Shown here: positions 1-8,899 of the stretch, in pieces
How positions within the stretch are numbered: position 1 is the stretch's first letter
Layout of the letters: each line of letters begins with the position of its first letter
Assembly (NCBI GenBank): GCA_016792625.1
Contig: JAEUKK010000148.1
Span: forward strand, 1-64,000
Source: Deltaproteobacteria bacterium
GTDB lineage: Bacteria > Myxococcota_A > UBA796 > UBA2385
DNA: 64,000 nt
Reading direction: 5' to 3'
The notes under the pieces: model-generated
The model's database searches: none
Told to the model about the DNA's origin: nothing
The model's input: only the letters and a program-made list of their open reading frames with translations
Made by a program: the position numbers and the translations under genes

Positions 1-67
1 GGCTGCGGCTGCGCGCGCAGATCTATCCGATTTTTTTGTACTTCCTGTACTAAACACCGGGTGGTAA

Positions 68-99
68 GGGGGGGGCGCTGCCCCCCGCAACGCCCCCCG
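68..99. repeat. GC hairpin plus AACGCCCC element (dispersed copy 1)
   Basis: An 8-G run leads into a 7-bp stem (70-76 with 80-86, loop GCT), followed by GCAACGCCCCCC. The same order, a GC stem followed directly by a C-run then GCAACGCCCC, recurs at 34856-34885. It lies in the leader of the methyltransferase gene and may terminate an upstream transcript. The T-rich stretch at 31-37 lies before it, not after it. Confidence 0.35.
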
Positions 100-145
100 A
101 CGCTGCCCGATCCCTCAAACCGGGCCGAGCGCAACCCGGTGATCC

Positions 146-781
146 ATGCCGACCGCCCTGACCGACGCCCAGGTCGCTGAGACGGTGGGCACCTTCGACC
201 GGCGGGCCGCGCTCTACGCCCAGCGCTACGCCGCGCACCCGCCCTACCTCGCCACCTTTGACGTGCTGCTCGACCACATGGGCCCCGACCACCTGCGGGT
301 GCTCGACTTGGCCTGCGGGCCAGGCAGCCTGGGCCTGCACCTGCTCCGCCGCCGGCCCGGGCTGGCGCTGACCGGGGCCGATCTCTCCCCCGAGATGCTG
401 CGCCAGGCCGCCGCTGCCTGCCCCGAGGCGCGTTGGCTCCAGCTTGATCTACGCGACACGGGCGCCATCGAGGGTGTTTTCGACGTGGTGGCCTGCGCCT
501 TCGGCCTACCCTACCTCGACGCGGCGGGCGCCGATGGGCTGCTCGAGGCCTGCGCGCGCCTGCTCCGGCCCGGCGGGCTGCTGTACTTGAGCAGCATCGG
601 CTGCGCGCCCGAGCTCCGGGCCCAGCACAACAGCCTCGGAGACCGCGCGTGGCGCTGCGGGCACCCGCCCGAGCGGCTGCGGCCGGCGCTCCTGACCCGG
701 GGCTTCGCGCTGCTCTGGACTGATGACCTGCCCCAGGGTGACGAGCTGGAGCACTTTTTCATCGCGAGGCGCGAGGGCTAA
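146..781 (+). CDS. Class I SAM-dependent methyltransferase
   Basis: A 211-residue protein with the Rossmann methyltransferase fold. Motif I is VLDLACGPGSLG at about residues 52-63. An acidic residue at the end of the second strand (GADLSPEML, about 78-86) would bind the SAM ribose, and the LLRPGGLLYLSS segment near 145 is the usual post-motif III strand. The length is normal for the methyltransferase 11/25 group. It stands alone, with the RIO kinase gene converging on it 21 bases after its stop. The substrate cannot be told from sequence; a small molecule or a tRNA/protein target are equally possible. The start ATG is the first in frame before motif I. Confidence 0.8.
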   Translation: MPTALTDAQVAETVGTFDRRAALYAQRYAAHPPYLATFDVLLDHMGPDHLRVLDLACGPGSLGLHLLRRRPGLALTGADLSPEMLRQAAAACPEARWLQLDLRDTGAIEGVFDVVACAFGLPYLDAAGADGLLEACARLLRPGGLLYLSSIGCAPELRAQHNSLGDRAWRCGHPPERLRPALLTRGFALLWTDDLPQGDELEHFFIARREG

Positions 782-802
782 GCCCGGCGCCGACCGCAGC
801 CC

Positions 803-2332
803 TCAGCCCTCGTCATCCTCGTCGCGGCGCCGGCCAGCGCCGCGGGGCGGGCGCGGGCCACGGTCCTCGAAGCCGCCGCGGGGCGGGCGCGGGCCACGGT
901 CATCCCGACCCACCGGACGGGGCCCACGGTCCTCGACCCCGGCACGATCAGGGCGCGGGCCACGCTCTTCCCGGCGCTCCGGACGGGGAGCACGGTCCCC
1001 GTGGCGCTCGGGTTGCGGGCCACGGTCCTCGAAGCCGCCGCGGGGCGGGCGTGGGCCACGGTCCTCGAAGGCGGCGCGATCAGGCCGCGGGCCACGGTCC
1101 TCAAAGCCACGCTGATCAGGGCGCGGGCCGCGGTCCTCAAAGCCGCCACGCTCCGGGCGCGGACCACGGTCCTCAAAGCCGCCCCGCTCCGGCCGCGGGC
1201 CACGGTCCTCCCGACGCTCGGGGCGTGGGCCGCGCTCTCCGCGCGGCTCGCGGACTTGACCGTCCCCGCCGCTGATCTCGTCGTGGGGGCGGGCCCCGCG
1301 CTCCTGCCAGGCGGGCGCGGGCCCTGGGCCCTCGGCGCGCTCGGGCCGCGGCGGGCGCCCCGCCTTGTCCGGCCGCGGGCCGCGGTCGTCCCCGCCCCGC
1401 TCACCCTTGGGCGGGCGCGGACCCCGGTCGGGCTTGGCCCCCCGTGGCGCGGGCTCAAGCTGCACGGGCGCGCGGGCCGGCCGCGGCGGAGGCAAGCCCA
1501 GCGCCGCGCGGCGCTCGCGGCTCTCGCGCTCCAGCGCCTCGATCTCGGCGAGCAGCGAGCTGACATTGGCCCGCTTCTCGGAGTCCTTGAACCGCCCGGT
1601 CAGCGGGGTGTCGGGCTGCAGGTCGCCCTTCTCGTAGAGGGCCCACATCTCCTGCCCGTAGCGGGTGCGCTGCAGGTGGGGCGCCCAGCGACAGAAGAAG
1701 CGGGTCAGGTTGTCGACGTCGCGGATCAGCAGCTTGCGGGCGCTGAGGTTGACCGCCGGGTCGACCACCTGGGGGAAGTCGATGATCACCGGGCCGCGGG
1801 CGCTCATCAGCACGTTGAAGTCAGAGAGGTCGCCGTGCACCACCCCGGCGCACAACATCTTGACGACCTCGCGCAGCAGGAAATTGAAGACCCGCTCGGC
1901 CTCTTCGGCGCGCAGCTCAACGTCGACCAAGCGCGGGGCCGGCTCACCGCCCGCGTCGGCGACCAGCTCCATCACCAGCACGCCCTCCTCGAAGGCGAGG
2001 GGCTCGGGCACGGCGACCCCCGCGCCGCGCAGCCGGTAGATGCAGTCGACCTCTTTGTTGCGCCAGGCCTCTTCTTCCTGCTCGCGGCCGTACTTGCTGC
2101 CCTTGTCCATCGCCCGCTGCTCACGCGAGCCGCGGACCTTGCGCCCCTCGGTGTAGTCGGCGCGGTTCTTGAAGCTGCGGTGGGTCGCGTCTTTGTAGAC
2201 CTTGGCGACGCAGCGCTGCCCCCGCGCGACCACGAGGTAGACCTGGGCTTCTTTGCCGCTCATCAGCGGCCGCACCACCTCATCGAGGACCCCTTGGTCA
2301 ATCAAGGGCTCCAACGCCTCGGGCACCCGCAT
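803..2332 (-). CDS. RIO1-family atypical serine kinase with RGPRP-repeat tail
   Basis: A 509-residue protein with two parts. Residues about 1-270 are a RIO1-type kinase: SGKEAQVY as the ATP loop, a KVYKD lysine, the catalytic loop [10 protein letters not shown], and a metal-binding IIDFPQ motif. The remainder is low-complexity. A charged linker leads to twelve nearly continuous units of RGPRP followed by 5-7 residues, often ERGGFED or PRGGFED, ending in an acidic DEDDEG tail. RIO kinases act in rRNA and ribosome maturation in archaea and eukaryotes; bacterial copies are poorly understood. An Arg/Gly/Pro tail would suit RNA or nucleoprotein binding (inference). The start was set at 2332 because GGAGGAGGA lies just upstream. 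An in-frame ATG at 2419 would add 29 Arg-rich residues and lacks such a box. Confidence 0.85.
   Translation of the reverse strand: MRVPEALEPLIDQGVLDEVVRPLMSGKEAQVYLVVARGQRCVAKVYKDATHRSFKNRADYTEGRKVRGSREQRAMDKGSKYGREQEEEAWRNKEVDCIYRLRGAGVAVPEPLAFEEGVLVMELVADAGGEPAPRLVDVELRAEEAERVFNFLLREVVKMLCAGVVHGDLSDFNVLMSARGPVIIDFPQVVDPAVNLSARKLLIRDVDNLTRFFCRWAPHLQRTRYGQEMWALYEKGDLQPDTPLTGRFKDSEKRANVSSLLAEIEALERESRERRAALGLPPPRPARAPVQLEPAPRGAKPDRGPRPPKGERGGDDRGPRPDKAGRPPRPERAEGPGPAPAWQERGARPHDEISGGDGQVREPRGERGPRPERREDRGPRPERGGFEDRGPRPERGGFEDRGPRPDQRGFEDRGPRPDRAAFEDRGPRPPRGGFEDRGPQPERHGDRAPRPERREERGPRPDRAGVEDRGPRPVGRDDRGPRPPRGGFEDRGPRPPRGAGRRRDEDDEG
806..1234 (-). repeat. Tandem 30-36 bp repeat encoding RGPRP units
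   Basis: Twelve imperfect repeats inside the RIO kinase gene, each 30 or 36 bases, centred on the + strand text GGGCGCGGGCCACGGTC and its variants. Repeat lengths are always multiples of three, so the copy number can vary without breaking the frame. Two further single units lie upstream at about 1380-1430. Confidence 0.9.
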
Positions 2333-2478
2333 CCCTCGTCTCCTCCTCCGCGCGGGTGGGCGAGGCCCCCCGCTCCGCTGCTCCGCGGCTGCCCGCAGGT
2401 CCGCGCCGCGCGACCCCACGCCCGCCCTCCGCCGCGGTCCGCCCCTAACCCCGCCGCGCCGCCGCGCGGCCGACCCGC

Positions 2479-3402
2479 TTAGCGCCCCGCCGCGCGCAGC
2501 TGGGCGTCGAGCACGTCAACCAGCGGCTGCGCCAGGCGCTCGACCTGCGCGAGGTCCGCCACCATCGGTGAGAACGGCGTCCAGTCCGTCATCAACAAGT
2601 CCCGCCGCAGCTCAAGGCAGAGGGTCTGGCCCGGCCAGCGCCGTGCGCTCTGGTAGGCCATCGTCGCCGGGTGCAGCGTGTAGGTGCCGCCCCGCACCGC
2701 CTCGACCCCCAGGGCCGCGTAGGCCTGCACCAGGGCGGCGGCCGCGCCAGGCGGGCTCAGGTCTTCGCCGCTCGGGGTCTCGACGATGAGATCGACGGGG
2801 GGCCGCAGCGGCCAGCGCTCGACCTGGTCGGGCGCCCAACACTCCCGCAGGCGCTCGACGATGTCATCGTCCACCGCGCTGATCCCAACGGTACGGGGGG
2901 CGTAGGTGTGCGGGTTGAGCACGAGGCCGCCCGCGGCGCAGACCAGCTCCACCTCGGCCTGCACCGCCCCGACATAGGCGCAGTGCAGCGCGTGCAGCAG
3001 CGCCTGGTCGTCGGCGTCGCGCACATAGGGGGCCATCGCCGCGGTGAGGCCGCCGCGCTGCAGGTCGCCGGCCTGCAGGTCCAGCGCGCGGTTGCAGTCG
3101 ATGAAGGTCCGCGGGAGCAAGCAGCGGACCAGCCCAACGGAGCGACGCGGGTCGCGCGCCACCAGCCCGGCGGCGACGGCAAAACCCACCTCCACAGCGC
3201 CGACGTCGGTGTTCACGTGAAAAAACGCGTGAAGGTCGGCGGGGAAGGGCCCCCGCAAGCGGGCGGCGAGCGCGTCGAAGTGCGCGCGCTGGTCGGCGCC
3301 ATGGGGCACCTCAATGAGCAGGCAAGGCGGCGCAGCCCCGCCCGCGCCGAGCCGCCACCGCTCCAGCACCCCGTCGATCTCGCCCTCCAACACCCGCTCC
3401 AC
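2479..3402 (-). CDS. N-formylglutamate amidohydrolase-like protein
   Basis: About 307 residues. The segment [10 protein letters not shown] near the N terminus, then the [10 protein letters not shown] and RTFIDCNR segments, match the order of conserved blocks in the N-formylglutamate amidohydrolase family (PF05013), zinc hydrolases that release glutamate at the end of histidine breakdown. [12 protein letters not shown] and [11 protein letters not shown] further on look like additional active-site strands. No other hut genes are nearby, so the true substrate may be another N-acyl amino acid. I chose the GTG at 3402 because GGAGGGC precedes it. A longer frame opens with ATG at 3492 and would add a hydrophobic stretch ending LVAGC, but that ATG overlaps the start codon of the divergent S4 gene and has no ribosome-binding box. 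Confidence 0.6.
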   Translation of the reverse strand: MERVLEGEIDGVLERWRLGAGGAAPPCLLIEVPHGADQRAHFDALAARLRGPFPADLHAFFHVNTDVGAVEVGFAVAAGLVARDPRRSVGLVRCLLPRTFIDCNRALDLQAGDLQRGGLTAAMAPYVRDADDQALLHALHCAYVGAVQAEVELVCAAGGLVLNPHTYAPRTVGISAVDDDIVERLRECWAPDQVERWPLRPPVDLIVETPSGEDLSPPGAAAALVQAYAALGVEAVRGGTYTLHPATMAYQSARRWPGQTLCLELRRDLLMTDWTPFSPMVADLAQVERLAQPLVDVLDAQLRAAGR

Positions 3403-3490
3403 GCGCCCTCCGGCTGGCGCACAGGCGCGCGCCGCGAGGCAGCCTGCCACAAGCGAGAGGAGATAGCGGGCCGCGCCACCCGGAGGCCCC

Positions 3491-3718
3491 ATGTCGACCC
3501 GCCCCGCCGCCCCGCTGCGCGCCCGCGTCCCCCTGCGCCTCGACCAGGCCCTGCAGCTCATGGGGGTCGCCGAGACGGGCGGTCACGCCAAGGTGTTGAT
3601 TCAAGAGGGCGGTGTGCAGGTCGACGGCGCGCCCGAGGGGCGGCGCGGCCGAAAGCTGCTCGGTGGCGAGCGGGTCGAGGCGGGCGGCAAGGCCGTCGTG
3701 GTCACCCCCGAGGCCTGA
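3491..3718 (+). CDS. Small S4-domain RNA-binding protein (YbcJ/YaaA type)
   Basis: A 75-residue protein consisting almost wholly of an S4 fold. LDQALQLMGVAETGGHAKVLIQ is the two-helix portion, and the VQVDGAPEGRRGRKLLGG segment is the RNA-contacting turn and loop. The TGGHAK and RRGRKL features are those of the short YbcJ/S4_2 group, known to bind RNA and associated with ribosome assembly. The start is clear: CGGAGGCCCC directly precedes the ATG. The next gene converges on it and ends 11 bases downstream. Confidence 0.85.
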   Translation: MSTRPAAPLRARVPLRLDQALQLMGVAETGGHAKVLIQEGGVQVDGAPEGRRGRKLLGGERVEAGGKAVVVTPEA

Positions 3719-3729
3719 GCGCGGGCCCC

Positions 3730-4683
3730 TCAGCCGCCAATGAGGCCGCCGTCGGTCGTGCGCACGAGGCGCAGGCCCACGAAGGGCGTGGCCTCATCGA
3801 GGCGCGCCGAGCGGCGCGAAGCCGAGCGCGCGTCGGCCGCGTCGTTGAACCAAGAGCCCCCGCGGATCGCCGCGCCATCTTCGGCGGCGACCCAAGGGTC
3901 CTCTTCGGGGAGCGCGTCCAGCGGGCCATAGCCGTCGTTGGTCCACTCCCAGACGTTCCCGCTCATGTCGTGGAGCGCGAGGTCGTTGGGCGCACGGCCG
4001 CCCACCGCGCACACCCGCCCGGTGTTCTCCTCGGTCCAGGCGACGGGGTCGGACTCGTCGGCCCCCGACCAGCTCGCGCCGCTGCCCGCGCGGGCGGCGG
4101 CCTCCCACTCGGCCTCGGTGGGCAGCCGCCAGCCCACGCAGGCGCCCGGGTCGGGGCGGCTGGCGCAGAGGCCCCCCGGCGCATCCGCGGTGCAGCTGTA
4201 GCAGACCTCGAGGCCGTCCATCTCGGAGAGGCGGTTGGCGAAGCGGGCAGCCTCATGCCACGTGACCCCCTCGACCGGGCAGCGGGGGCAGCCGGGCTGG
4301 TTGCTGGGGGCGTCGTCCATCAGGGCGGCCCACTGCGCTTGGCTGAGCTCGGTCAGGCCGACCTCGATCGACCGGCTCAGGCTGACCGCGCGGGGCAGCT
4401 CGTCGGGGCGCCGGCCCGCCTCGCCCGCAGGGCTGCCCAGCTCATAGGCGCCGGCCTCGAGCAGCGCCGTGACCAGCGGCAGGCCCTCGGCCGCCTCGAG
4501 GCCAGGCCGGCCGTCGCAGTCCTCGCCACCGATGCCGCCCGCGCCCACCTCGCCGGTGTCGCAGGCGACCCCGCTGTCGCAGCCCTTGTCGGCCTCGCAG
4601 GCCGGCGCGCCGAGCGCAGCGGCCCAGGCGAGCAAGGCGTGCACAAAGGTGCCGCGCCGGGGCGCCGCAGGGGTTGAGGGCAT
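3730..4683 (-). CDS. SUMF1/formylglycine-generating-enzyme-fold lipoprotein
   Basis: A 317-residue secreted lipoprotein: a basic N terminus, a hydrophobic segment, and LGAPAC as lipobox, followed by a short Asp/Gly-rich stretch. The rest is an FGE-sulfatase (SUMF1) domain: LTELSQAQWAALM, VEGVTWHEAARFANRLSE, WRLPTEAEWEAAARAG, DMSGNVWEWTNDGYG, IRGGSWFNDAADARSASRR and FVGLRLVR, in family order. Cysteines expected at the copper site of true formylglycine-generating enzymes are not seen after the RGGSW block, so a catalytic role is unlikely; many bacterial relatives are binding modules. The start at 4683 is preceded by GGAGCGCGACC. It is divergent from the gene at 4763 across about 80 bases, which contain TATGGT on the minus strand as a possible -10. 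Confidence 0.8.
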   Translation of the reverse strand: MPSTPAAPRRGTFVHALLAWAAALGAPACEADKGCDSGVACDTGEVGAGGIGGEDCDGRPGLEAAEGLPLVTALLEAGAYELGSPAGEAGRRPDELPRAVSLSRSIEVGLTELSQAQWAALMDDAPSNQPGCPRCPVEGVTWHEAARFANRLSEMDGLEVCYSCTADAPGGLCASRPDPGACVGWRLPTEAEWEAAARAGSGASWSGADESDPVAWTEENTGRVCAVGGRAPNDLALHDMSGNVWEWTNDGYGPLDALPEEDPWVAAEDGAAIRGGSWFNDAADARSASRRSARLDEATPFVGLRLVRTTDGGLIGG

Positions 4684-4762
4684 GGTCGCGCTCCAGTTGC
4701 GGGGGGCAGACCCCAACCATATCGTGCGGCGATCCCGCCCGCGCCCGAGCCCCCGAGGAAGC

Positions 4763-5854
4763 ATGGCTACGCCCCGCCCCGCGCCGATCCCAGCGGAGGC
4801 ACCGCGCCGCGCCGCCCGCGCTTCGCTGTCGGTCGCGCTGCTGTCGGCGGTCGCCGCCAGCCCCTCCGCCTACGCCGCCGAGTTCTGGGACCGGGCCCAC
4901 GCCCCTCCTGCCCCGCGCACCGCCCGCCTGCAGCCCGACGGCACCCTGTCGGTGGGGGTCGGCATGCCCATCGAGGCGGGGGTCGTCGACGCCGAGATCT
5001 ACACCCGCAGCGGCACCCTCGACGAGCGCATGCCATTGGAGCTGATGCTGCCTGACCTCAACGTGCGGGTGGGCTTGGGGGATACCTTCGAGCTGGGGAT
5101 CACCGCCACGCTGCGGGCCCAGCTGCGGTGGGCCTTGCTCGACGAAGAGCACGACCAGTCGCCCCTCTCCCTCGCGCTGGCCGCCGACGCCGGGTGGTCG
5201 GCGGGGGCGCTGGGCCTGCAGCTCAGCCGCGACCTGCCCACGAGGGGTGTGGTCATGCGGCCCACGCTCGGGCTTTGGTTTGGCTATCACCGTTGGGCCG
5301 CCCGCACACAGCTCCCGCCGTCGGCCCGCACCCCCACCGATGACAGCGGGTTCGTGAGCACAGGCAGCGACAGCGCAGAGACCAGCCAGGATGAGGTGAG
5401 CGCCGCCGACCCCGGGCTGCTCCGCATCGAGCAGCGGGGCCTCGGCTTCCTCGTGCCGCTCGGGGTCGAGGTCGACCTCCAGGTGTCCGACAGCATGGTG
5501 GTGGTGCCCTTTGTGGCCTGGGAGCCGATGATCGGCGCGGGCCTCGGGCAGCTGCGCGCGACCTGCGGCGACTGCCTCGCCGGCCTGGGAGAGGTCGACC
5601 GCAAGGGCATCGGCACGGCCTGGCTCGGGGTCCGCCTCGACCAGCGCGCACGCCCCGAGGCGCCCCCGCCGCCCGCTCGGCCAGCGTCCACACCCACGCC
5701 GGGCGCTCCCGCCCAAGCAGCGCCAACCCCAGCCGTAAGCCCCTCTCCCGACCCTGCATCCACGCCGGACCCTGCGCCTCCGCCGGATACTGCGCCCCCA
5801 CCCGACGGCTCCGCACCGGTCCCTCCCACCACCCCACCGCCGGAGGCCCCATGA
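4763..5854 (+). CDS. Secreted outer-membrane barrel-like protein with proline-rich tail
   Basis: 363 residues. A long signal peptide (Arg-rich, then ALLSAVAASPSAYAAE) leads into about 260 residues of alternating short hydrophobic strands and glycine turns (for example LSVGVGMPIEAGVVDAEIY, FELGITATLRAQLRWALL), the texture of an outer-membrane beta-barrel. Two cysteines (TCGDC) sit near the end of this part. The last 75 residues are almost all Pro, Ala, Thr and Ser (PPDTAPPPDG type), a disordered tail or wall/periplasm spacer. GAGGAAGC before the ATG supports the start. The stop overlaps the start of the DUF2330 gene as ATGA, so the two are translationally coupled. No enzymatic motif is seen. 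Confidence 0.6.
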   Translation: MATPRPAPIPAEAPRRAARASLSVALLSAVAASPSAYAAEFWDRAHAPPAPRTARLQPDGTLSVGVGMPIEAGVVDAEIYTRSGTLDERMPLELMLPDLNVRVGLGDTFELGITATLRAQLRWALLDEEHDQSPLSLALAADAGWSAGALGLQLSRDLPTRGVVMRPTLGLWFGYHRWAARTQLPPSARTPTDDSGFVSTGSDSAETSQDEVSAADPGLLRIEQRGLGFLVPLGVEVDLQVSDSMVVVPFVAWEPMIGAGLGQLRATCGDCLAGLGEVDRKGIGTAWLGVRLDQRARPEAPPPPARPASTPTPGAPAQAAPTPAVSPSPDPASTPDPAPPPDTAPPPDGSAPVPPTTPPPEAP

Positions 5855-7038
5855 GCGCCGCCCTCCTCGCTCCACTGCTCATCGGCGCCGCCGCGGCCTC
5901 GGGCGCCTTCATCTGGCCCGAAGGCGGCCTCTTCGCCGAGGGCGGCGATGGGGTCGATGGCATCTCGGCGGTGCGCGCGCTCATCGTCGAAGACGGCGAC
6001 GAGCACGTCATCGTGCTGCAGGTGAGCGCTGAGGCGGTCGGCGGCGGCGCGGCCTGGCTGGTGCCCCTGCCCGGCGCGCCGACCCGCGCGCCCGCCTCGA
6101 TCGACCCGGCCGGCCTCGAGCCCCTGCTGCGCGCGACCGACCCCCTGTTCCCCGTCGACCCGGGCTGCGGGGGCTGCAAGGGCGGCTGCGACCAGACCCG
6201 CACTTTCGACAGCGGCGCGCTGATCGACGTCCGCACCTTCGGCGCCCAGACCGCCGCAGGCAACCGGGCCTGGTTCGGCCCCACCCACACCGAGGCGCTG
6301 CTCGACGAGCTGCGCTGGAACGGGATGACCGTCGACCCGCCGCTTGAGGCGGCGCTGATGGCCTACAGCGCCGAGGGCTGGGGCACGCTCGTCGTCCAGC
6401 TCGATGGCAACGCCTGGGACAGCACGGCGACCCCCATGGTCGCCATCCGCGTCGCGGGCAGCGAGCCGGTGCTCCCCATGCTGCTGACCGCCCGGACGGC
6501 GGCCGAGACCGTCCACGCGATCGTCGTGACCGCCGGGCCGACCCCCACCCGACCCGCTGGGGCCGAGACCACCACGCCCCTGCTCGGCGAGGCCCTCTAC
6601 ACCCTCGAGTGGACGCCCGTCTTCTACGAGGCCCGGGTCAAGGTCGCGATCAAAGAAGCCGGCGGCGTGGCCTGGGTGCTCGAGTACAGCGGCGACGGCG
6701 CCGCCCTCATCGAGCGACAGGGCGGGCGAGGCGACGAGGGTCTGGTGCTCTTCGGCGAGGACACGGCCGAGGTGGCCGACGCACCTTTCCTCATCCTCGA
6801 CGACCTCGCGCTGCGCGGCCTGCTGCCCGACGACCTCGACCCGGCCACGCTGCACTTCACGCGCTGGCGCAGCTACCTGCCCGTCTCGGCCCTCACCGAC
6901 CAGGGCTTCTCCCGCGCACCGGGCCTCGAGGACTACGAGGTGACCTTCTCCAACGAGGACTACAACGGCAAGCTGCAGCTGCTCTGGCCCGCTTTGGTCG
7001 GGGTCGCCGCGCTGCGCCGCCGTCGGCGCCGGGGCTGA
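5851..7038 (+). CDS. DUF2330-family exported protein
   Basis: 395 residues with a signal peptide (LLAPLLIGAAAASGAFIWPEGG) and the DUF2330 pattern. After the signal comes a strand carrying the status flag-like RALIVEDGDEHVIVLQV, then a WLVPLPGAPTRAPASID segment, equivalent to the family's W-x-x-P-x-P core, and a Cys cluster (CGGCKGGC) near residue 110. The C terminus is a hydrophobic LLWPALVGVAAL followed by seven arginines/glycine, resembling a tripartite sorting tail (hydrophobic then Arg-rich), although no MYXO-CTERM-type cysteine is present. DUF2330 proteins have no established function. It is coupled by a four-base overlap to the preceding barrel-like gene, suggesting a shared envelope role. 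Confidence 0.75.
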   Translation: MSAALLAPLLIGAAAASGAFIWPEGGLFAEGGDGVDGISAVRALIVEDGDEHVIVLQVSAEAVGGGAAWLVPLPGAPTRAPASIDPAGLEPLLRATDPLFPVDPGCGGCKGGCDQTRTFDSGALIDVRTFGAQTAAGNRAWFGPTHTEALLDELRWNGMTVDPPLEAALMAYSAEGWGTLVVQLDGNAWDSTATPMVAIRVAGSEPVLPMLLTARTAAETVHAIVVTAGPTPTRPAGAETTTPLLGEALYTLEWTPVFYEARVKVAIKEAGGVAWVLEYSGDGAALIERQGGRGDEGLVLFGEDTAEVADAPFLILDDLALRGLLPDDLDPATLHFTRWRSYLPVSALTDQGFSRAPGLEDYEVTFSNEDYNGKLQLLWPALVGVAALRRRRRRG

Positions 7039-7117
7039 GCCTCAACGGGCAGGCTCAAGGTGAGCGGGGGCCGCCTGGCCCGGGTCGAAGCAGGCCGGCC
7101 CACGCCGGCCCGCGGCC

Positions 7118-8704
7118 TCACATCACCTTCTTCCACACCGCGCTCAGCCCGCCGCTGTTGTAGGTCGAGAGCAGGTTGGTCGCGGTGTTGCCCCACTTGG
7201 GGTGGTGCTCGAAGTGCGGGAAGTCCCAGCCCGAGTCACCCATCCAGCGGGTGAAGCCGGCGGCTTTGCCCGCCTTGCCCAGCGCCTGCCAATGTTTGCT
7301 CGGCGCGTCCCAGCTCGGGGCCGAGTGGCTGCGGTTCCAGAACACGATGTCGACGGCGAGGCCGTAGTTGTGCCAAGACCCGCCGCCCTTGACGTAGGTG
7401 ACGATTGAGCCCGGCTTGGTGCGCCCCTTGGCGTAGAGCGCGTTCTGCGTCTCCATCGTGCGGTGGCCCTCGAAGAGGTAGGGCGAGAGGCCCTGGCCCT
7501 GCAGCGTGCGCAGGGTCTTCGCCGCGAGCTTCTTCACCGTCGGGTTGACCTTGGCGCTGTTGAGGATGCCCTTGGGGTCGGCGTCGTCGACGTCGAGCTC
7601 GGCGGGCGCCGGCGCAGAGGGGTCGCCGCCGCCATCGCTGTCCTCGCCGCCCCCGGTCGCGGGCGCGGGCTTGGTCGGCACGGCCTTGGCGGTCTCACCC
7701 GAGAGCGCTGAGGCCGTGGCCGGCCCCACAATGCCGTCGACCCCGAGCCCATTGGCCCGCTGGAAGGCCTTGACCGCCTTGTCGGTGGCCGGGCCGAACT
7801 CGCCGTCCATGCCGAGGCTGGCGCCGTAACGGTTGAGGCGCCGCTGCAGCTGCTTGACGATGACCCCCTCGCTGCCGATCCGCAGCGGCGGCCGCCCGGT
7901 CAGCGCGGTGCTCTCGACCCGATCCCCCGCGCCCGCGCCACCATCCCCCACCGGGGCAGCGGCGGCGCCTGCGTTGAGGGCCGCGAGGGTGCGCGGGCCG
8001 ACCACGCCGTCGACGGCCAGCTTGCGGCTGGCCTGAAAAGCCGAGACCGCGGCCTCGGTGCGGGGCCCGAAGACCCCCGGCCCGGTGTCAAAGTCGCGGC
8101 GGGACATGAACCCCAGGGCGAGCAGGCGCTCTTGCACATGCCGGACCTCGGGCCCCTCGGACCCGCGCTTGAGCTCGGCGGCGCCGGTGCGCTTGAGGCG
8201 GGTCGGCTGCCCGGCGTCGGCGTGGCCGAGCGCGACGTGGGCCAGCTCGTGGGCGAGCACCTGCTCGGACCCGGCCTGCCCCGGGCGCCAGGCCGCGCTG
8301 GAGATCGCGGCCTCACCGTCCTCGGCGAAGCCGGCGGCGCCGAGCTGCTGGGCCCGGCGGTCGGCCTCGCCCCCGACCGCGACCTGGACCCCGCTCACGT
8401 CCACGCCGATGACGTCGTCAAAAGCCGCGATCAGCTCGGCGCTGACCAGCCCGCCGCCCGGCGCGGCGGCCGGGGCGCCCGGAGCAGCAGGGCCACCCGC
8501 CCCACCCTCGGCGCGGGCCTGCGCGGCCCGCCGCACCACTTGGTCGGCCACCGCGTCGGCTTTGGCTTCGGCAGGGTCCTCAGCGCGCCCGATCTGGCCC
8601 GCCTTCGCCGCGTTGCCGCGCCCCGCCGGCTGCTGGGCAGCGGCCGGAGCCGGCCCCTGCTGCGAACCACCGCCCTGGGGGGCCTTCTGCTGCGCCTTGA
8701 CCAT
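7118..8704 (-). CDS. eCIS-core (DUF4157) + 2x peptidoglycan-binding + M15 peptidase
   Basis: 528 residues. An Ala/Gln/Gly-rich head (1-85) is followed by a DUF4157 domain (about 88-170) that keeps the metalloprotease-like HELAH. Two PF01471-type peptidoglycan-binding repeats follow (about 180-245 and 265-325), each with GSEG, a VDG(V/I)VG turn and a final T-x-x-AL. After an acidic linker, residues about 375-528 form a peptidase M15/VanY-like domain with the zinc pattern H-x6-D (WHNYGLAVDIVFW) and HFEH near the end. No signal peptide is apparent. DUF4157 is the domain found in proteins linked to extracellular contractile injection systems, so this may be an injected or surface-delivered cell-wall hydrolase (inference). 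No sheath, tube or baseplate genes are in the window. The start is preceded by GGAGCGGTAC. Confidence 0.85.
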   Translation of the reverse strand: MVKAQQKAPQGGGSQQGPAPAAAQQPAGRGNAAKAGQIGRAEDPAEAKADAVADQVVRRAAQARAEGGAGGPAAPGAPAAAPGGGLVSAELIAAFDDVIGVDVSGVQVAVGGEADRRAQQLGAAGFAEDGEAAISSAAWRPGQAGSEQVLAHELAHVALGHADAGQPTRLKRTGAAELKRGSEGPEVRHVQERLLALGFMSRRDFDTGPGVFGPRTEAAVSAFQASRKLAVDGVVGPRTLAALNAGAAAAPVGDGGAGAGDRVESTALTGRPPLRIGSEGVIVKQLQRRLNRYGASLGMDGEFGPATDKAVKAFQRANGLGVDGIVGPATASALSGETAKAVPTKPAPATGGGEDSDGGGDPSAPAPAELDVDDADPKGILNSAKVNPTVKKLAAKTLRTLQGQGLSPYLFEGHRTMETQNALYAKGRTKPGSIVTYVKGGGSWHNYGLAVDIVFWNRSHSAPSWDAPSKHWQALGKAGKAAGFTRWMGDSGWDFPHFEHHPKWGNTATNLLSTYNSGGLSAVWKKVM

Positions 8705-8899
8705 GTACCGCTCCGCGCGAGCCGGCCGTTGGAGACGAGGGCGACCGGTGGCCCATCCTCGCGCGCGCGACCCGCCGCCGTCAACGCGGACCGCCCCGCC
8801 GAGGGGCGCGGGGACACCGCCCGGTCATCGGCCCAGGGCCGCGCGCTCCCCGCCTGCGGCCCCCCGCGGCCGGGGTTAGCCCACCGACCAGAGGTGCCG

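Noticed and set aside
806-1234. Regular 30-36 bp repeats resembling a CRISPR array
   Set aside because: Repeats are contiguous, imperfect, codon-phased and coding; there are no unique spacers or cas genes.
3490-3492. ATG at 3492 as start of the N-formylglutamate amidohydrolase-like gene, giving a lipoprotein
   Set aside because: It overlaps the start codon of the divergent S4 gene and has no ribosome-binding box, while GTG at 3402 has GGAGGGC; kept as an alternative only.
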